A stretch of 64,000 bases of DNA from Pseudaeromonas aegiceratis (GCF_046254905.1 NZ_CP158016.1:1860001-1924000); one strand, 5' to 3'. Positions 8,808 to 17,578 are shown, counted from the first letter of the stretch. Translations and numbers: made by a program. The notes: generated from the letters alone by a model not told the origin.

Positions 8808-9410
8808 TCACTCCAATGGACGGCGCCCGCTCAACGAATGGGACAAGGTGGTGCCGTCCACCAGCTCCAGCTCGCCCCCCACCGGCACGCCGTGGGCGAT
8901 GCGGGTCACCTTGACGCCTCGCTCCCGGGCCAGGTTGGCGATGTAAAAGGCCGTGGCCTCCCCTTCGATGGTGGGGTTGGTGGCCAGGATCAGCTCCTCC
9001 AGCTGCTCCTCATCCAGCCGTTGAGCCAGGCGATCCAGCCCCAGCTCGGCGGGGCCTATGCCATCCAGGGGCGACAGGTGGCCCATCAGCACGAAGTAGC
9101 GACCGCTGTACAGATGGGTCTGCTCCAGGGCGGCCAGATCCGCCGGGGTCTCCACCACACACAGCTGACGCACCGCCGCCCGCTTGGGGTTGGCGCAGAT
9201 CTCGCAAAGATCCTGCTCGGTGAAGGTGCGGCAGTGCTGGCAGTGGCCGATCTCGCTCATGGCCCGGTCCAGCACCTTGGCCAGGCGCTGCCCCCGGGGA
9301 CGCTCCCGCTCCAGCAGGAAGAAGGCCATGCGCTGGGCGGACTTGGGCCCTATGCCGGGCAGCACCTGCAACTCCCGGATCAACTCATCAAGCAGAGGAC
9401 TGAATTTCAT
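8808..9410 (-). CDS. recR: Recombination mediator RecR
   Basis: With RecO and RecF, loads RecA onto gapped DNA. At 200 residues it has the standard length. Visible are the N-terminal helix-hairpin-helix LPGIGPKSAQRMAF, the four-cysteine zinc finger CQHCRTFTEQDLCEIC, and the Toprim domain with CVVETPADL and LILATNPTIEGEATA. It follows ybaB on the same strand, as in most gammaproteobacteria, with a terminator-like hairpin in the 83-bp gap. Confidence 0.98.
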   Translation of the reverse strand: MKFSPLLDELIRELQVLPGIGPKSAQRMAFFLLERERPRGQRLAKVLDRAMSEIGHCQHCRTFTEQDLCEICANPKRAAVRQLCVVETPADLAALEQTHLYSGRYFVLMGHLSPLDGIGPAELGLDRLAQRLDEEQLEELILATNPTIEGEATAFYIANLARERGVKVTRIAHGVPVGGELELVDGTTLSHSLSGRRPLE

Positions 9411-9446
9411 CTCACCTATCCGTCTTACATATCCGTCTCACAGACT

Positions 9447-9468
9447 AAAAGGGCGGCTGACGCCGCCC
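9447..9468 (-). terminator. Hairpin between ybaB and recR
   Basis: GGGCGGC (9451-9457) and GCCGCCC (9462-9468) with a TGAC loop, followed on the minus strand by TTTT. It lies in the ybaB-recR gap and probably reduces rather than abolishes read-through into recR. Confidence 0.6.
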
Positions 9469-9493
9469 TCTTGCTTGCAACCTTAGATGGATA

Positions 9494-9823
9494 TCAGAAG
9501 GGCATCTTGAAACCCGGGGGCAACTGCATGCCGCCGGTGAGTTCGCCCATCTTGGTCTTGTTCTGCTCTTCGACCCGACGCACGGCATCGTTGAAGGCGG
9601 CGGCCACCAGATCTTCCACCATCTCCAGATCGTCTTCCACCAGGCTGGGGTCGATGGCCACCCGGCGCACGCTGTGACTGCCGGTCATGGTAACCTTCAC
9701 CAGACCCGCCCCCGCCTCGCCGGTGACTTCCATCTGGGCCAGCTCTTCTTGCAGCTTCTGCATGCGATCCTGCATCTGCTGAGCCTGTTTCATCAGATTG
9801 CCAATTCCACCTTTTCCAAACAT
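9494..9823 (-). CDS. ybaB: Nucleoid-associated protein YbaB/EbfC
   Basis: A small dimeric DNA-binding protein of the YbaB/EbfC family. The sequence MFGKGGIGNLMKQAQQMQDR, the central VTGEAGAGLVKVTMTG and the ending SGMQLPPGFKMPF type tail are close to E. coli YbaB. I chose the ATG at 9823 rather than an in-frame ATG 27 bases further upstream: the family starts MFGKGG, the resulting 109 residues equal the E. coli length, and GGAAGCGACGAG precedes this codon. It lies between dnaX and recR in the usual order. Confidence 0.96.
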   Translation of the reverse strand: MFGKGGIGNLMKQAQQMQDRMQKLQEELAQMEVTGEAGAGLVKVTMTGSHSVRRVAIDPSLVEDDLEMVEDLVAAAFNDAVRRVEEQNKTKMGELTGGMQLPPGFKMPF

Positions 9824-9859
9824 CTCGTCGCTTCCGAATTGGGGGCCCAACAGGGGCCG

Positions 9860-12232
9860 TTAACAGGATTTGAGTGGCTGGATACTATCAGCATCCAGCT
9901 CGGCGCCAAAGCGCTCAATCATAAATTGCACATGGGGATCCGCCGCCAGGGCCTGCTCGGCCTGATGATGCAAGGCCGCATAACGCTGCCGCTCGATCTG
10001 CAGCGGCGTGGTGCCCTCCGGCCCCTCCAGGCTGACCTGCAGCTGCACCGGCTGACCCAGGTGGGTACCAAGCTGATTGGCCAGCTCTATGATGGCCCGC
10101 TCGCTCACCAGGTGTCTGTGCTCCGGCGAGAGCAGCAGGCGCCAGGGCTGGCCACTGGTGTCGCAGCTGGCATTCAGGCACAGCTGGCGCAAGCGGCCAC
10201 GGATGCCGGCCGCCACCATCAGCTCGGCCCAAGGATCACCGCAGTCCCGCAACAGATCATCGCTCTGCCAAAGCTCGCCGACCTCGCCGTCCGCCGCTTC
10301 CACTGCCGGCGGGACCTGGGTCGGTGCCGACGTGAAGGCCTGGGCTGGAGGCTGTGACGGAGGAGCAGGTGACATCGGGGCCTGACGCGGCCCCTCAGGC
10401 TTTGGGCGCGATGGCTCCTGCGGCGCACTCGGTGCCGTGCTCGCCGGTACGGCCGACTCGGGCTCACTCTGGCTCACCAGATCCTCGTAGGCACTCAGGG
10501 GAATATCGTCCCAGGGCGGCGGCTCCTGGGGGGCGGTCGGCGCCAGGGTGGCTGCCCGCGGCGACACCGTCTGGGCATCCGCTTGCGGTGACGCTGCCGG
10601 GGCGGATTGGCTGGCGCTGGCCGGTGCGGCCGATACAGTGCTCACCGGGACCGGCCGCGGCTCCGGACTGGCCGTACCGGCACGGGCAATCACTCCCGCC
10701 GACGCCACCTCGCCCTGGCGTTGGCTGCGCAGCTGATTGCGCAGCTGCAGCAGCTTGGCCACACCACCACCGGACGTCTCGCCCACATCTGCGCTGGCGC
10801 CGACGGCCGGTGCCGGCTCGGCAAAGCGCGCCGGCGGCTCAGGCTGGTCCGGCGGCACCGCGCCGGCGGTCATGGCGGCGGGTCTCGGCTCGTCCACCGG
10901 TGGCGCCGACGTGTCGGCGACCGGCTGCCCGGCGTCCTGCCGCCAGCGCTCGGCCTCGGCCAGGAGCTGGTCTTGCTCGTCGATCAGCGGCTGCAGCGCC
11001 TGGGTATCCTCGTCGGCCGGCGCGGGCGCCGGCAGCGGGGTTGCAGAAGCGGCAGCCGGGCTAACCGCTTCCCGCGGCGATGGCGCCGCCACAGCGGGAA
11101 GCGCAGCAGGCCGCCCCATGGGTTGAACCGGCACCGCCGCATCGCCACTGGCCGGGGCAAAGGCCAACATGCGCAGCAGGCTCATCTCCAGCCCCGCCCG
11201 CCCATCGGGGGCGAAGGGCAACTCCTTGCGACCCGTGAGGGCCATCTGGTAGTAGAGCTGCACATCCTGAGGCGCCAAACGGGCGGCCAGCTGCTGCACC
11301 TCGGCCCCGTCGCTGGCCAGGGCATCGGGCTGGCTGCCCAGCAACTGGGTCAGGGCGATGCGGTGCAACAGGGCGGCCAGCTCGGCATGGAGCTGATCGA
11401 AGTCGGGCCCCAGGGCGCAGATCTCCGCCACCTTGGCCAGCAGTGCCGGGCCATTGCCGTCCGCCAGATGCTGCAGCAGGCCATGGAGGTGGCGCTGATC
11501 CAGGGTGCCCAGCATGCTGAGCACCTGATCGCGATGCACCTGACCATTGCCGTAGGCCAGGGCCTGATCCGTCAGGCTCAGGGCATCCCGCATGCTGCCA
11601 TCGGCGGCCTTGGCCAGCAGCGGCAGGGCCGCCGGCTCGAAGGGCTGGCCTTCGGCTTCCAGGATATGGGCCAGCTGCGCCATGATCTGCTCACGGCTCA
11701 GGGACTTGAGATGAAACTGCAGGCAGCGGGAGAGGATGGTGATGGGCAGCTTCTGGGGATCCGTGGTGGCCAGCACGAACTTCACGTAAGGCGGCGGCTC
11801 CTCCAGGGTCTTGAGCAAGGCATTGAAGCTGTGGCGGGAGAGCATGTGCACCTCATCGATGAGGTACACCTTGAAGCGGCCGCGGGCCGGGCGATACTGG
11901 ACGTTGTCCAGCAGCTCCCGGGTATCCTCCACCTTGGTACGGGAGGCGGCATCGATCTCCAACAGATCGACGAAGTTGCCCTGGTCTATCTCCCGGCAGC
12001 TGGCGCACTGACCACAGGGTTGGCTGCTGATCCCCGTCTCGCAGTTGAGGCACTTGGCCAGGATGCGGGCTATGGTGGTCTTGCCCACCCCGCGGGTGCC
12101 ACTGAGCAGATAGGCGTGGTGCAGCCGGCCCTGATCCAGGGCGTGGGTCAGGGCCGTCAGCACATGCTGCTGCCCCACCATCTCATGAAAGTTCCGTGGC
12201 CGCCATTTTCTGGCCAGTACCTGATATGCCAT
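9860..12232 (-). CDS. dnaX: DNA polymerase III subunit tau
   Basis: Clamp-loader ATPase and replisome organiser. Residues 1 to about 365 are the conserved AAA+ core: GTRGVGKTTIARILAK (Walker A), the zinc cysteines in CLNCETG and CGQCASC, YLIDEVHMLS (Walker B) and ILSRCLQFHLK (sensor/arginine finger). A long Ala/Pro-rich linker follows, then the tau-specific C-terminal domain ending at residue 790. In E. coli a programmed -1 shift at A-AAA-AAG makes the short gamma form; I see no such heptamer in the linker region here, so gamma may not be made that way. The gene sits between apt and ybaB. Confidence 0.97.
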   Translation of the reverse strand: MAYQVLARKWRPRNFHEMVGQQHVLTALTHALDQGRLHHAYLLSGTRGVGKTTIARILAKCLNCETGISSQPCGQCASCREIDQGNFVDLLEIDAASRTKVEDTRELLDNVQYRPARGRFKVYLIDEVHMLSRHSFNALLKTLEEPPPYVKFVLATTDPQKLPITILSRCLQFHLKSLSREQIMAQLAHILEAEGQPFEPAALPLLAKAADGSMRDALSLTDQALAYGNGQVHRDQVLSMLGTLDQRHLHGLLQHLADGNGPALLAKVAEICALGPDFDQLHAELAALLHRIALTQLLGSQPDALASDGAEVQQLAARLAPQDVQLYYQMALTGRKELPFAPDGRAGLEMSLLRMLAFAPASGDAAVPVQPMGRPAALPAVAAPSPREAVSPAAASATPLPAPAPADEDTQALQPLIDEQDQLLAEAERWRQDAGQPVADTSAPPVDEPRPAAMTAGAVPPDQPEPPARFAEPAPAVGASADVGETSGGGVAKLLQLRNQLRSQRQGEVASAGVIARAGTASPEPRPVPVSTVSAAPASASQSAPAASPQADAQTVSPRAATLAPTAPQEPPPWDDIPLSAYEDLVSQSEPESAVPASTAPSAPQEPSRPKPEGPRQAPMSPAPPSQPPAQAFTSAPTQVPPAVEAADGEVGELWQSDDLLRDCGDPWAELMVAAGIRGRLRQLCLNASCDTSGQPWRLLLSPEHRHLVSERAIIELANQLGTHLGQPVQLQVSLEGPEGTTPLQIERQRYAALHHQAEQALAADPHVQFMIERFGAELDADSIQPLKSC

Positions 12233-12266
12233 GGCTTATGCCTACTCCCTCTCCCGGATTATCGGT

Positions 12267-12812
12267 TTACTCGCCGTCAAACTGCACCATGCTGAGCACC
12301 TTGACCCCCATCTGGGTCAGGCGGGCGTCACCGCCCAGGGCCGGCAATGAGATGACAAAGGCGGCATCGTCCACCACGCCACCCAGGCGCCGCACCAGCT
12401 TGACCGCCGCCTCGACGGTGCCGCCGGTGGCCAACAGATCATCGATGATCAGCACCCGCTCACCGGGATTGATCGCGTCCTGATGGATCTGCAGGCAATC
12501 CTGGCCATATTCCAGGTCATAGCGCTCCTCGATCACGGCGCGGGGCAGCTTGCCCGGTTTGCGCGCCGGCACAAAACCCAATCCCAGGGCGGCGGCCACT
12601 GGCGCACCGAAGATAAAGCCCCGGGCCTCCGTGCCCACCACCTTGTCCAGCTTACAATGGCGATACTGCTCCACCAGCAGATCTATGGTCAATTTAAACG
12701 CCTCGGGATGCTCCACCAGACTGGTGATATCCCGAAACTGGATCCCTGGCTTGGGGTAATCGGGAATGGTCTTGATGCAGGATTCGAGGTAGGCAAGGGT
12801 ATTTGCGTTCAT
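12267..12812 (-). CDS. apt: Adenine phosphoribosyltransferase
   Basis: Converts adenine and PRPP to AMP (purine salvage). It shows PKPGIQFRDITSL at the N terminus, EARGFIFGAPVAAALG, and the PRPP-binding loop VLIIDDLLATGGTV. At 181 residues it has the usual length. It precedes dnaX by 34 bp on the same strand, as in E. coli. Directly upstream of its start codon is a terminator-like hairpin (see 12831-12876) that may act as a leader attenuator. Confidence 0.97.
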   Translation of the reverse strand: MNANTLAYLESCIKTIPDYPKPGIQFRDITSLVEHPEAFKLTIDLLVEQYRHCKLDKVVGTEARGFIFGAPVAAALGLGFVPARKPGKLPRAVIEERYDLEYGQDCLQIHQDAINPGERVLIIDDLLATGGTVEAAVKLVRRLGGVVDDAAFVISLPALGGDARLTQMGVKVLSMVQFDGE

Positions 12813-12830
12813 AACAGCACCGTGTCACTA

Positions 12831-12876
12831 AAAAACAAAGAGCCCGACCGAACGTCGCAAGACGTCGGTGAGGCTC
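12831..12876 (-). terminator. Terminator-like stem-loop in the apt leader
   Basis: A long imperfect stem: GAGCC (12840-12844) with GGCTC (12872-12876), and an inner ACCGA(A)CGTC/GACGTCGGT stem with one bulge and a GCAA loop. It is followed on the minus strand by TTTGTTTTT. It ends about 20 bases before the apt ATG, and I see no minus-strand gene just upstream that it could terminate. It is therefore either an attenuator of apt or the end of an unannotated small RNA. Confidence 0.6.
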
Positions 12877-13080
12877 AGTCACGTTTTGCCGCCATAGCTT
12901 ATCAATGGTCTTGGCCAATGCAACCCTTGGCAGTGAAAAGGGGGAGCCAGGACCGGCGTGCCAGACTCCAATGAAGCGGCCATTGATTTTTCAATGACCT
13001 ATCTCCACTAACCGGCGTCCCCTACTGGTGGCGGTGGATGAGAATTTGGCATACTGCTGCCTCAGCCAAAGGATGCCCGC

Positions 13081-13437
13081 ATGCCCAGATACGATAAGCC
13101 GCAACCGCCCTCCCCCGAATCCCAGGCCGACGCCGAGCGGATTGCCCGGGCCACCCAGAAGCCCGGCCAGACCAAGGAACAGACCCGCCTGATTGCCCAA
13201 GGCATCCAGAAGGGCATTGAAGAGTACAAACGGCAGCAAAAAGCCAAGGCTCGGGCCCGGGACAAGGCCAAGAAGAAACCGAGCAACGGGGAACTGGAGG
13301 GGCCAGCCGACGCCAGCGCGTCAGAAGATGCGACAGCAGAGACGGGGCAACCGCGACGGTGCGCCAGTTGGCTGCCCTGGAGCCTGCTGCTGCTCAGCTG
13401 GCTGCTGTTTGCGGTTCACCTGGCCCTGGGCCAGTAA
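13081..13437 (+). CDS. DUF2956 family membrane protein
   Basis: A 118-residue protein. The N-terminal half, including ARATQKPGQTKEQTRLIAQG and IEEYKRQQKAKARARDKAKK, matches the DUF2956 family common in Vibrio, Shewanella and Aeromonas. It is highly basic; a variable acidic linker follows, then one C-terminal membrane helix (LPWSLLLLSWLLFAVHLALG). A cytoplasmic head on a C-terminal anchor is the likely topology. The function is unknown. AAGGA lies about 8 bases before the ATG. It is convergent with the slp-like gene, with only 3 bp between the stops. Confidence 0.85.
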   Translation: MPRYDKPQPPSPESQADAERIARATQKPGQTKEQTRLIAQGIQKGIEEYKRQQKAKARARDKAKKKPSNGELEGPADASASEDATAETGQPRRCASWLPWSLLLLSWLLFAVHLALGQ

Positions 13438-13440
13438 CCA

Positions 13441-13953
13441 CTAAGGCAGGGGCCGCGGTCTGGGTCCCGGCCAGAGGGGTTCAAAACAGGCGTTGACGTA
13501 GCGCACCTCCACGTCCTTGACCTGGGGCCAAAGCTTGTGCGCCGTCCCTTGCACCAGCACGAAGCGATAGGGCTGCTCCCCTATCTTGCCCGCCACCTCG
13601 CCGGCCACCGTTCCCAACACAGTCACGCTGCGGCCCGGGGCATAGAGGGTGGGATCCAGCAGGCCGGGTAGATGGACCAGAAAGCGCCCCTCGGAATGTT
13701 CCTGTTGCTGGGGTATGCCGTTGGCCTTGAGGGGCAGCAGCACCACCTCCAGCTCGGTCTGGCTGACCAACACCCGGTTGGCCGCAATCACACCGCTCCA
13801 GCGCACCGGCTGGCCCTTGGCCGCATCCGGGTGCTGGCTGACCGCCCCATAGGATTGCAGGGCACTCTCCGGCTCATAACGCAGTTCGTCGGGCAGGTTG
13901 ACGCAGCCTCCCAGCCACAGGGCGGCCAGCGCTAACCACAGGCCTCTAGGCAT
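13441..13953 (-). CDS. slp: Slp family outer-membrane lipoprotein
   Basis: A 170-residue lipoprotein. The signal sequence MPRGLWLALAALWLGGC carries a lipobox LGGC, so mature Cys is at residue 17. The body contains VRWSGVIAANRV, LEVVLLPLKANG and GRFLVHLPGLLDPTLYAPGR, as in Slp, the starvation-inducible outer-membrane lipoprotein family of enterobacteria, Vibrio and Aeromonas. The reading frame is open much further upstream, but the signal peptide fixes the start at 13953. This start overlaps the end of the preceding gene by 8 bp, suggesting translational coupling. Confidence 0.88.
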   Translation of the reverse strand: MPRGLWLALAALWLGGCVNLPDELRYEPESALQSYGAVSQHPDAAKGQPVRWSGVIAANRVLVSQTELEVVLLPLKANGIPQQQEHSEGRFLVHLPGLLDPTLYAPGRSVTVLGTVAGEVAGKIGEQPYRFVLVQGTAHKLWPQVKDVEVRYVNACFEPLWPGPRPRPLP

Positions 13954-14248
13954 ATAGATCGACTTGGATGAGGGACTGCACCTGCTCCCGACGCTCTTGC
14001 CGGGCAACGGTCTGGTAGGCCGCCACGGCGCGGCTCTCCCGCCCCGAGGGTTGGTCGTAACGCAGGCGGGCAGCGGCGGCCACCGCATCGGGATCCACCA
14101 GCAGCACGCCGGGATTGGGGATGGATGCACTCGCCGTCGCCCCAGGCATGGTCGCCCGGGTCGTGGAGGTGGCACTGCGGCCGGCTTCCACGCCGGTAGG
14201 GGTCAGTGCTGAACTAAGGTAATCGGTGGCCGCCAGCGTCATGGTCAC
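13946..14248 (-). CDS. Conserved hypothetical protein upstream of slp
   Basis: A 100-residue soluble protein with a Ser/Thr/Ala-rich N-terminal half and a better ordered C-terminal part: NPGVLLVDPDAVAAAARLRY, then ESRAVAAYQTVARQERREQV, ending SLIQVDLYA. I do not recognise a named family. No signal peptide or membrane segment is seen. It lies between tsaB (22 bp upstream) and slp (8-bp overlap) on the same strand, so it is probably cotranscribed with both. Confidence 0.75.
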   Translation of the reverse strand: MTMTLAATDYLSSALTPTGVEAGRSATSTTRATMPGATASASIPNPGVLLVDPDAVAAAARLRYDQPSGRESRAVAAYQTVARQERREQVQSLIQVDLYA

Positions 14249-14270
14249 TCCTGAATACTACTGCCGCTAA

Positions 14271-14975
14271 TTATTCACGGCCCGGCAGCTTTTTCCAAGT
14301 CACCTTGTCACGTAAATAGACGGGTTGTGACAACGCTGCCTCGCAGGCCAGCCCCTGCTGCCAGGCCGCGAGCGCCAAGGGCAACATGGCTTCGGCATCC
14401 GGCAGTGCGGCCCCCAGGCCCTGCAGCCGGTCGCCCAAGGGACGCAAGGCCTCGGCATAGGCCCCCCAGCCGGTACCGGCCCCCAGCCAGTCACCGCCTG
14501 CCGCCAGGGCCGCTTGGCCCTGCAATACGGCCGCCTCGGGCGGCAGCACGGCCTCCTCACCCTGCAGCACCATCACCTCCCCCTGACGGCGGTAGGCGGC
14601 AAAATAGACCTCCCCCATGCGGGCATCGATGGCACACAGCACCTGCTCGGCCTGACAGTCCAACCAACCGCGCTGGGCCAGCACCGCCAGGTTGGAGATG
14701 CCGATCAGGGGCTTGTCCGCCCCCAAGGCCAGCCCCTGGGCGATGCCCACGCCGATGCGCACCCCGGTGAAGGAACCCGGACCCCGGCCAAAGGCGATGG
14801 CATCCAGCTGATCCAAGGTCAGGCCGGCCTCGGCCAGCAGGCTCTCCACCATGGGCAGGATCAGGCGGGTATGGCCCTGGGGCGCCACCTCATAGCGGCT
14901 CAGGGTGGTGTGCCCCACCAGCAAGGCGGCGGAACAGGCTTCGGTGGCGGTATCAATGGCCAGTATCTGGGTCAT
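14271..14975 (-). CDS. tsaB: tRNA threonylcarbamoyladenosine biosynthesis protein TsaB
   Basis: Non-catalytic ASKHA-fold partner of TsaD in making t6A at position 37 of ANN-decoding tRNAs. The N terminus MTQILAIDTATEACSAALL and IAFGRGPGSFTGVRIGVGIAQG are diagnostic. I use the ATG at 14975, giving 234 residues, because the family begins exactly there; the frame is open further upstream but that part has no counterpart. Its start overlaps the 3' end of yoaA by 23 bp, the usual yoaA-tsaB arrangement. Confidence 0.95.
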   Translation of the reverse strand: MTQILAIDTATEACSAALLVGHTTLSRYEVAPQGHTRLILPMVESLLAEAGLTLDQLDAIAFGRGPGSFTGVRIGVGIAQGLALGADKPLIGISNLAVLAQRGWLDCQAEQVLCAIDARMGEVYFAAYRRQGEVMVLQGEEAVLPPEAAVLQGQAALAAGGDWLGAGTGWGAYAEALRPLGDRLQGLGAALPDAEAMLPLALAAWQQGLACEAALSQPVYLRDKVTWKKLPGRE

Positions 14976-16914
14976 GGGCATTCTCACGGCTAGGGGGGCA
15001 GGCATTGTCGCGGTTTGCCTGCCAGAAGTCATCGATTCGTTGCAGCTCACGGCTGCGGGGCATGGGGGGCAGGCTGCTGAGGAACACCTGACCATAGGGA
15101 CGTTGCACCAGGCGGGGATCGCAGAGGATCAGCACCCCCTTGTCCTCACCGTCGCGAATGAGGCGCCCCACCCCCTGCTTGAGGGCGATCACCGCTTCGG
15201 GCAACTGCAGTTCGGTGAAGGGATCCCGCCCCTGCAGCCGGCAATCCTCGCTGCGGGCCTTGAGCAGGGGATCATCCGGCGAGGCGAAGGGCAGCTTGTC
15301 GATGATGACGCAAGACAGGGCCGCGCCTTGCACATCCACCCCTTCCCAGAAGGCGCTGGTGGCCACCAGCACGGCACGGCCGTTCTCCACGAAACGCTGC
15401 AGCAGGCCCTGCTTGCTGTCCTCCCCCTGAACCAGCACGGTGCGCCCCAGCTCCCGGCGCAGCACCTCGGCCACCTGGTGCAGGCTCTGATAGCTGGTAC
15501 AGAGGAAGAAGATGCCGCCGGGCACCTGGTTGATCACGGGCCACAACCGCTCCGCCAGGACGGTACCACGCCGGGCGTAGCCGGTATCCGGCAGGCCACG
15601 CGGCACGCACAATAGGGACTGACGCCCGTAATCGAAGGGGCTATCCAGCAGCAGGGCCTCGGCCTGAGCCAACCCCAGCTGCTGGCGGAAGTGATCGAAG
15701 GCGTGATTCACCGTCAGGGTGGCCGAGGTGAACACCCAACTGCTGCCGGGGCGCATCACCTCCTGGGCGAAGCGCTCCGCCACCGACAAAGGGGTGCGGT
15801 TGAAGCTAAAGTGCAGCTTGCTGGTATCGTACCAGTAGGCCGCCCCCAGGGTGTCCACCTCGGTGAGCCGATTGAGGCGCCCCTGGTACTCCAGCATGCG
15901 TTCGAAGCAGTGATCCAGCCGCTCACCGCGACCCAGGGTCAGCTTCAACACCTCATAGGCCAGCTGCACCGCATCCTTGAGGCGGCCCAGCAACCGCTGG
16001 GCCTGGGGATCTGCCAGCCACTGCCGCAGGTTGCCACGGCCGCCCTCCAGGCCGAAGGCCAGCCGGCAGTCCTGACAGGCCAGCTGCAAAGCCTCGGCAC
16101 TGCGCCCCAGCTGGGCCATGTCCGGCGCCTCGGCGCGATAGGCGGCCTTCATCTCGTCCGCCAGCTCCACCAGCTGACGACTGGCAAGCCGCTCGCCAAA
16201 GTAGTCACTGGCGATGTCCGGCAGCTGGTGCGCCTCGTCGAACACATAGAGCTCGGCCTCCGGCATCAACTCGGCGAAGCCCGTGTCCTTGACCACCAGA
16301 TCGGCGAAGAACAGATGGTGATTGACCACCAGCAGTTGGGCCTCCATGGCCCGCCGCCGCGCCTTGACCAGGAAGCACTCCTCGTAGCGCGGGCACTCGC
16401 GCCCCAGACAGTTGTCGTTGGTGCTGGTGATGAAGGGCAGTATGGGTGCCTGCTCCTTGAGGCCTGTCAGTTCCCCCAGATCACCGCGCTGGCTGACGAT
16501 GGCAAACTCCTTGACCCGGGCCAGATCCGCCAGCACCTCGGCGCTTTGATCCCGGGCCTGGGCCAGCAATTGATCCAGCCGGTAGTGGCACAGGTAGTTG
16601 GCGCGGCCCTTCAAGAGCGCGATGGGCTGACTGTAGGCCATGGCCGACAGCAGACGGGGCAGATCCCGGTTGTACAACTGCTCCTGCAGCGCCTTGGAGC
16701 CGGTGCTGATGATGACCCGCTTGCCGGAGGCCAGGGCCGGCACCAGATAGGCGTAAGTCTTGCCGGTGCCGGTCCCCGCCTCCACCAGCAAGGTGCCGGC
16801 CTGATCTATGGTCCTGGCCACCGCCTCAGCCATCTCCAGCTGAGAGGCGCGGGGCGAGAAACCGGGCATGGCGCGGGCCAGCGGGCCATCGGCACAAAAA
16901 TAGTCGCGGATCAC
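14953..16914 (-). CDS. yoaA: DinG-family ATP-dependent helicase YoaA
   Basis: XPD/Rad3-like iron-sulfur helicase of superfamily 2. Walker A is VEAGTGTGKTYAYLVPA, the DEAH box is VFDEAHQLPD, and the later helicase motif GVGRLIRDGEDKGV is intact. Cysteines in LCHYRL, NCLGRECPRYEEC and nearby provide the 4Fe-4S ligands. At 653 residues it is close to E. coli YoaA, which works with the clamp-loader subunit chi in repair of stalled forks. It heads the yoaA-tsaB-hypothetical-slp unit. Confidence 0.94.
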   Translation of the reverse strand: MIRDYFCADGPLARAMPGFSPRASQLEMAEAVARTIDQAGTLLVEAGTGTGKTYAYLVPALASGKRVIISTGSKALQEQLYNRDLPRLLSAMAYSQPIALLKGRANYLCHYRLDQLLAQARDQSAEVLADLARVKEFAIVSQRGDLGELTGLKEQAPILPFITSTNDNCLGRECPRYEECFLVKARRRAMEAQLLVVNHHLFFADLVVKDTGFAELMPEAELYVFDEAHQLPDIASDYFGERLASRQLVELADEMKAAYRAEAPDMAQLGRSAEALQLACQDCRLAFGLEGGRGNLRQWLADPQAQRLLGRLKDAVQLAYEVLKLTLGRGERLDHCFERMLEYQGRLNRLTEVDTLGAAYWYDTSKLHFSFNRTPLSVAERFAQEVMRPGSSWVFTSATLTVNHAFDHFRQQLGLAQAEALLLDSPFDYGRQSLLCVPRGLPDTGYARRGTVLAERLWPVINQVPGGIFFLCTSYQSLHQVAEVLRRELGRTVLVQGEDSKQGLLQRFVENGRAVLVATSAFWEGVDVQGAALSCVIIDKLPFASPDDPLLKARSEDCRLQGRDPFTELQLPEAVIALKQGVGRLIRDGEDKGVLILCDPRLVQRPYGQVFLSSLPPMPRSRELQRIDDFWQANRDNACPPSRENAHDPDTGH

Positions 16915-16990
16915 AGGGCATTCCGTTGAAACAGCAGGGGGGCGATTATAGAAAAAACTGCGGGCAGGACAAAGCGCAGCGCACAGGCCG

Positions 16991-17269
16991 TCAGATATAG
17001 AGATCCACGTGGGCGTGTCCGTCCTGATCGGTTTTCACCTCCGACGTCGGCTCGGGCGGCGTCTCGGCGTCGCTCTGCTCGTCCGCCGGGGGCTGATGCT
17101 CAGGGTGATAGTCATCCTGGGGGGCCCGTTCTTGCGGGTCCTTGTGGGTCTCCACCTGACGCAGCTTGGGTTCGGGCGTCACCTTGGTGACGTCCTTGTT
17201 GAACTCCCCGCTGCCAGGCTGTACCGGCGCCCGGGGCAGTATGCTGTAGAGCAGATCCTGATTGGGCAT
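16991..17269 (-). CDS. Hypothetical hydrophilic protein
   Basis: A 92-residue protein of unknown function, rich in Pro, Glu, Asp and Gln and probably largely disordered. The ends look conserved-like: MPNQDLLYSILPRAP and DGHAHVDLYI. A very strong ribosome site (AAGGAGG, about 9 bases before the ATG) supports real translation. It stands alone between yoaA and the his leader and points away from the his operon. The ending HVDLYI resembles the VDLYA ending of the 100-residue protein at 13946-14248, which may be chance. Confidence 0.7.
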   Translation of the reverse strand: MPNQDLLYSILPRAPVQPGSGEFNKDVTKVTPEPKLRQVETHKDPQERAPQDDYHPEHQPPADEQSDAETPPEPTSEVKTDQDGHAHVDLYI

Positions 17270-17360
17270 GTCGGCTGACCTCCTTCACTTACCTTAAGTA
17301 TCGGCGGCAGTGGACAATATTTGAGCATTTTCTGCCCATTCCCGGCCCAGCACGACCGGC

Positions 17361-17388
17361 TTGCTTTTTTTTGCCAGCCCTGTATGGT
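17361..17388 (+). promoter_or_regulatory. Candidate sigma-70 promoter of the his operon
   Basis: TTGCTT (17361-17366), a 16-base spacer, then TATGGT (17383-17388). The predicted start is about 25-30 bases before the hisL start codon. The boxes are moderate matches; the position upstream of the leader peptide is the main support. Confidence 0.5.
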
Positions 17389-17422
17389 GAATGCCTATCG
17401 AACACGGAAAGGGTTAGACGCC

Positions 17423-17476
17423 ATGCGAGCACTGCTCCTGAACACTATTCATCATCACCACCATCATCCCGAATAG
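17423..17476 (+). CDS. hisL: his operon leader peptide
   Basis: A 17-residue open frame MRALLLNTIHHHHHHPE with six consecutive His codons and then a stop. As in enteric hisL, ribosome stalling at the His codons when charged His-tRNA is scarce should prevent formation of the attenuator at 17543-17578. A GGAAAGGG purine run lies about 13 bases upstream. Confidence 0.95.
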   Translation: MRALLLNTIHHHHHHPE

Positions 17477-17542
17477 TCTTTCAGGAGGGTGACTGCTGGA
17501 AGACACGAGAGTGAACTTCCAGGGGCGCCAGCCACAGTTACA

Positions 17543-17578
17543 AAACCCTCGGAAGATCACGACTTCCGAGGGTTTTTT
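17543..17578 (+). terminator. his attenuator
   Basis: AAACCCTCGGAAG (17543-17555) and its exact complement CTTCCGAGGGTTT (17563-17575) around a 7-base loop, running into a T tract. It lies between hisL and hisG and is the expected intrinsic terminator of his attenuation. Confidence 0.95.

Noticed and set aside
10607..12295. 562-codon plus-strand frame opposite dnaX
   Set aside because: Shadow frame of dnaX; composition without family features.
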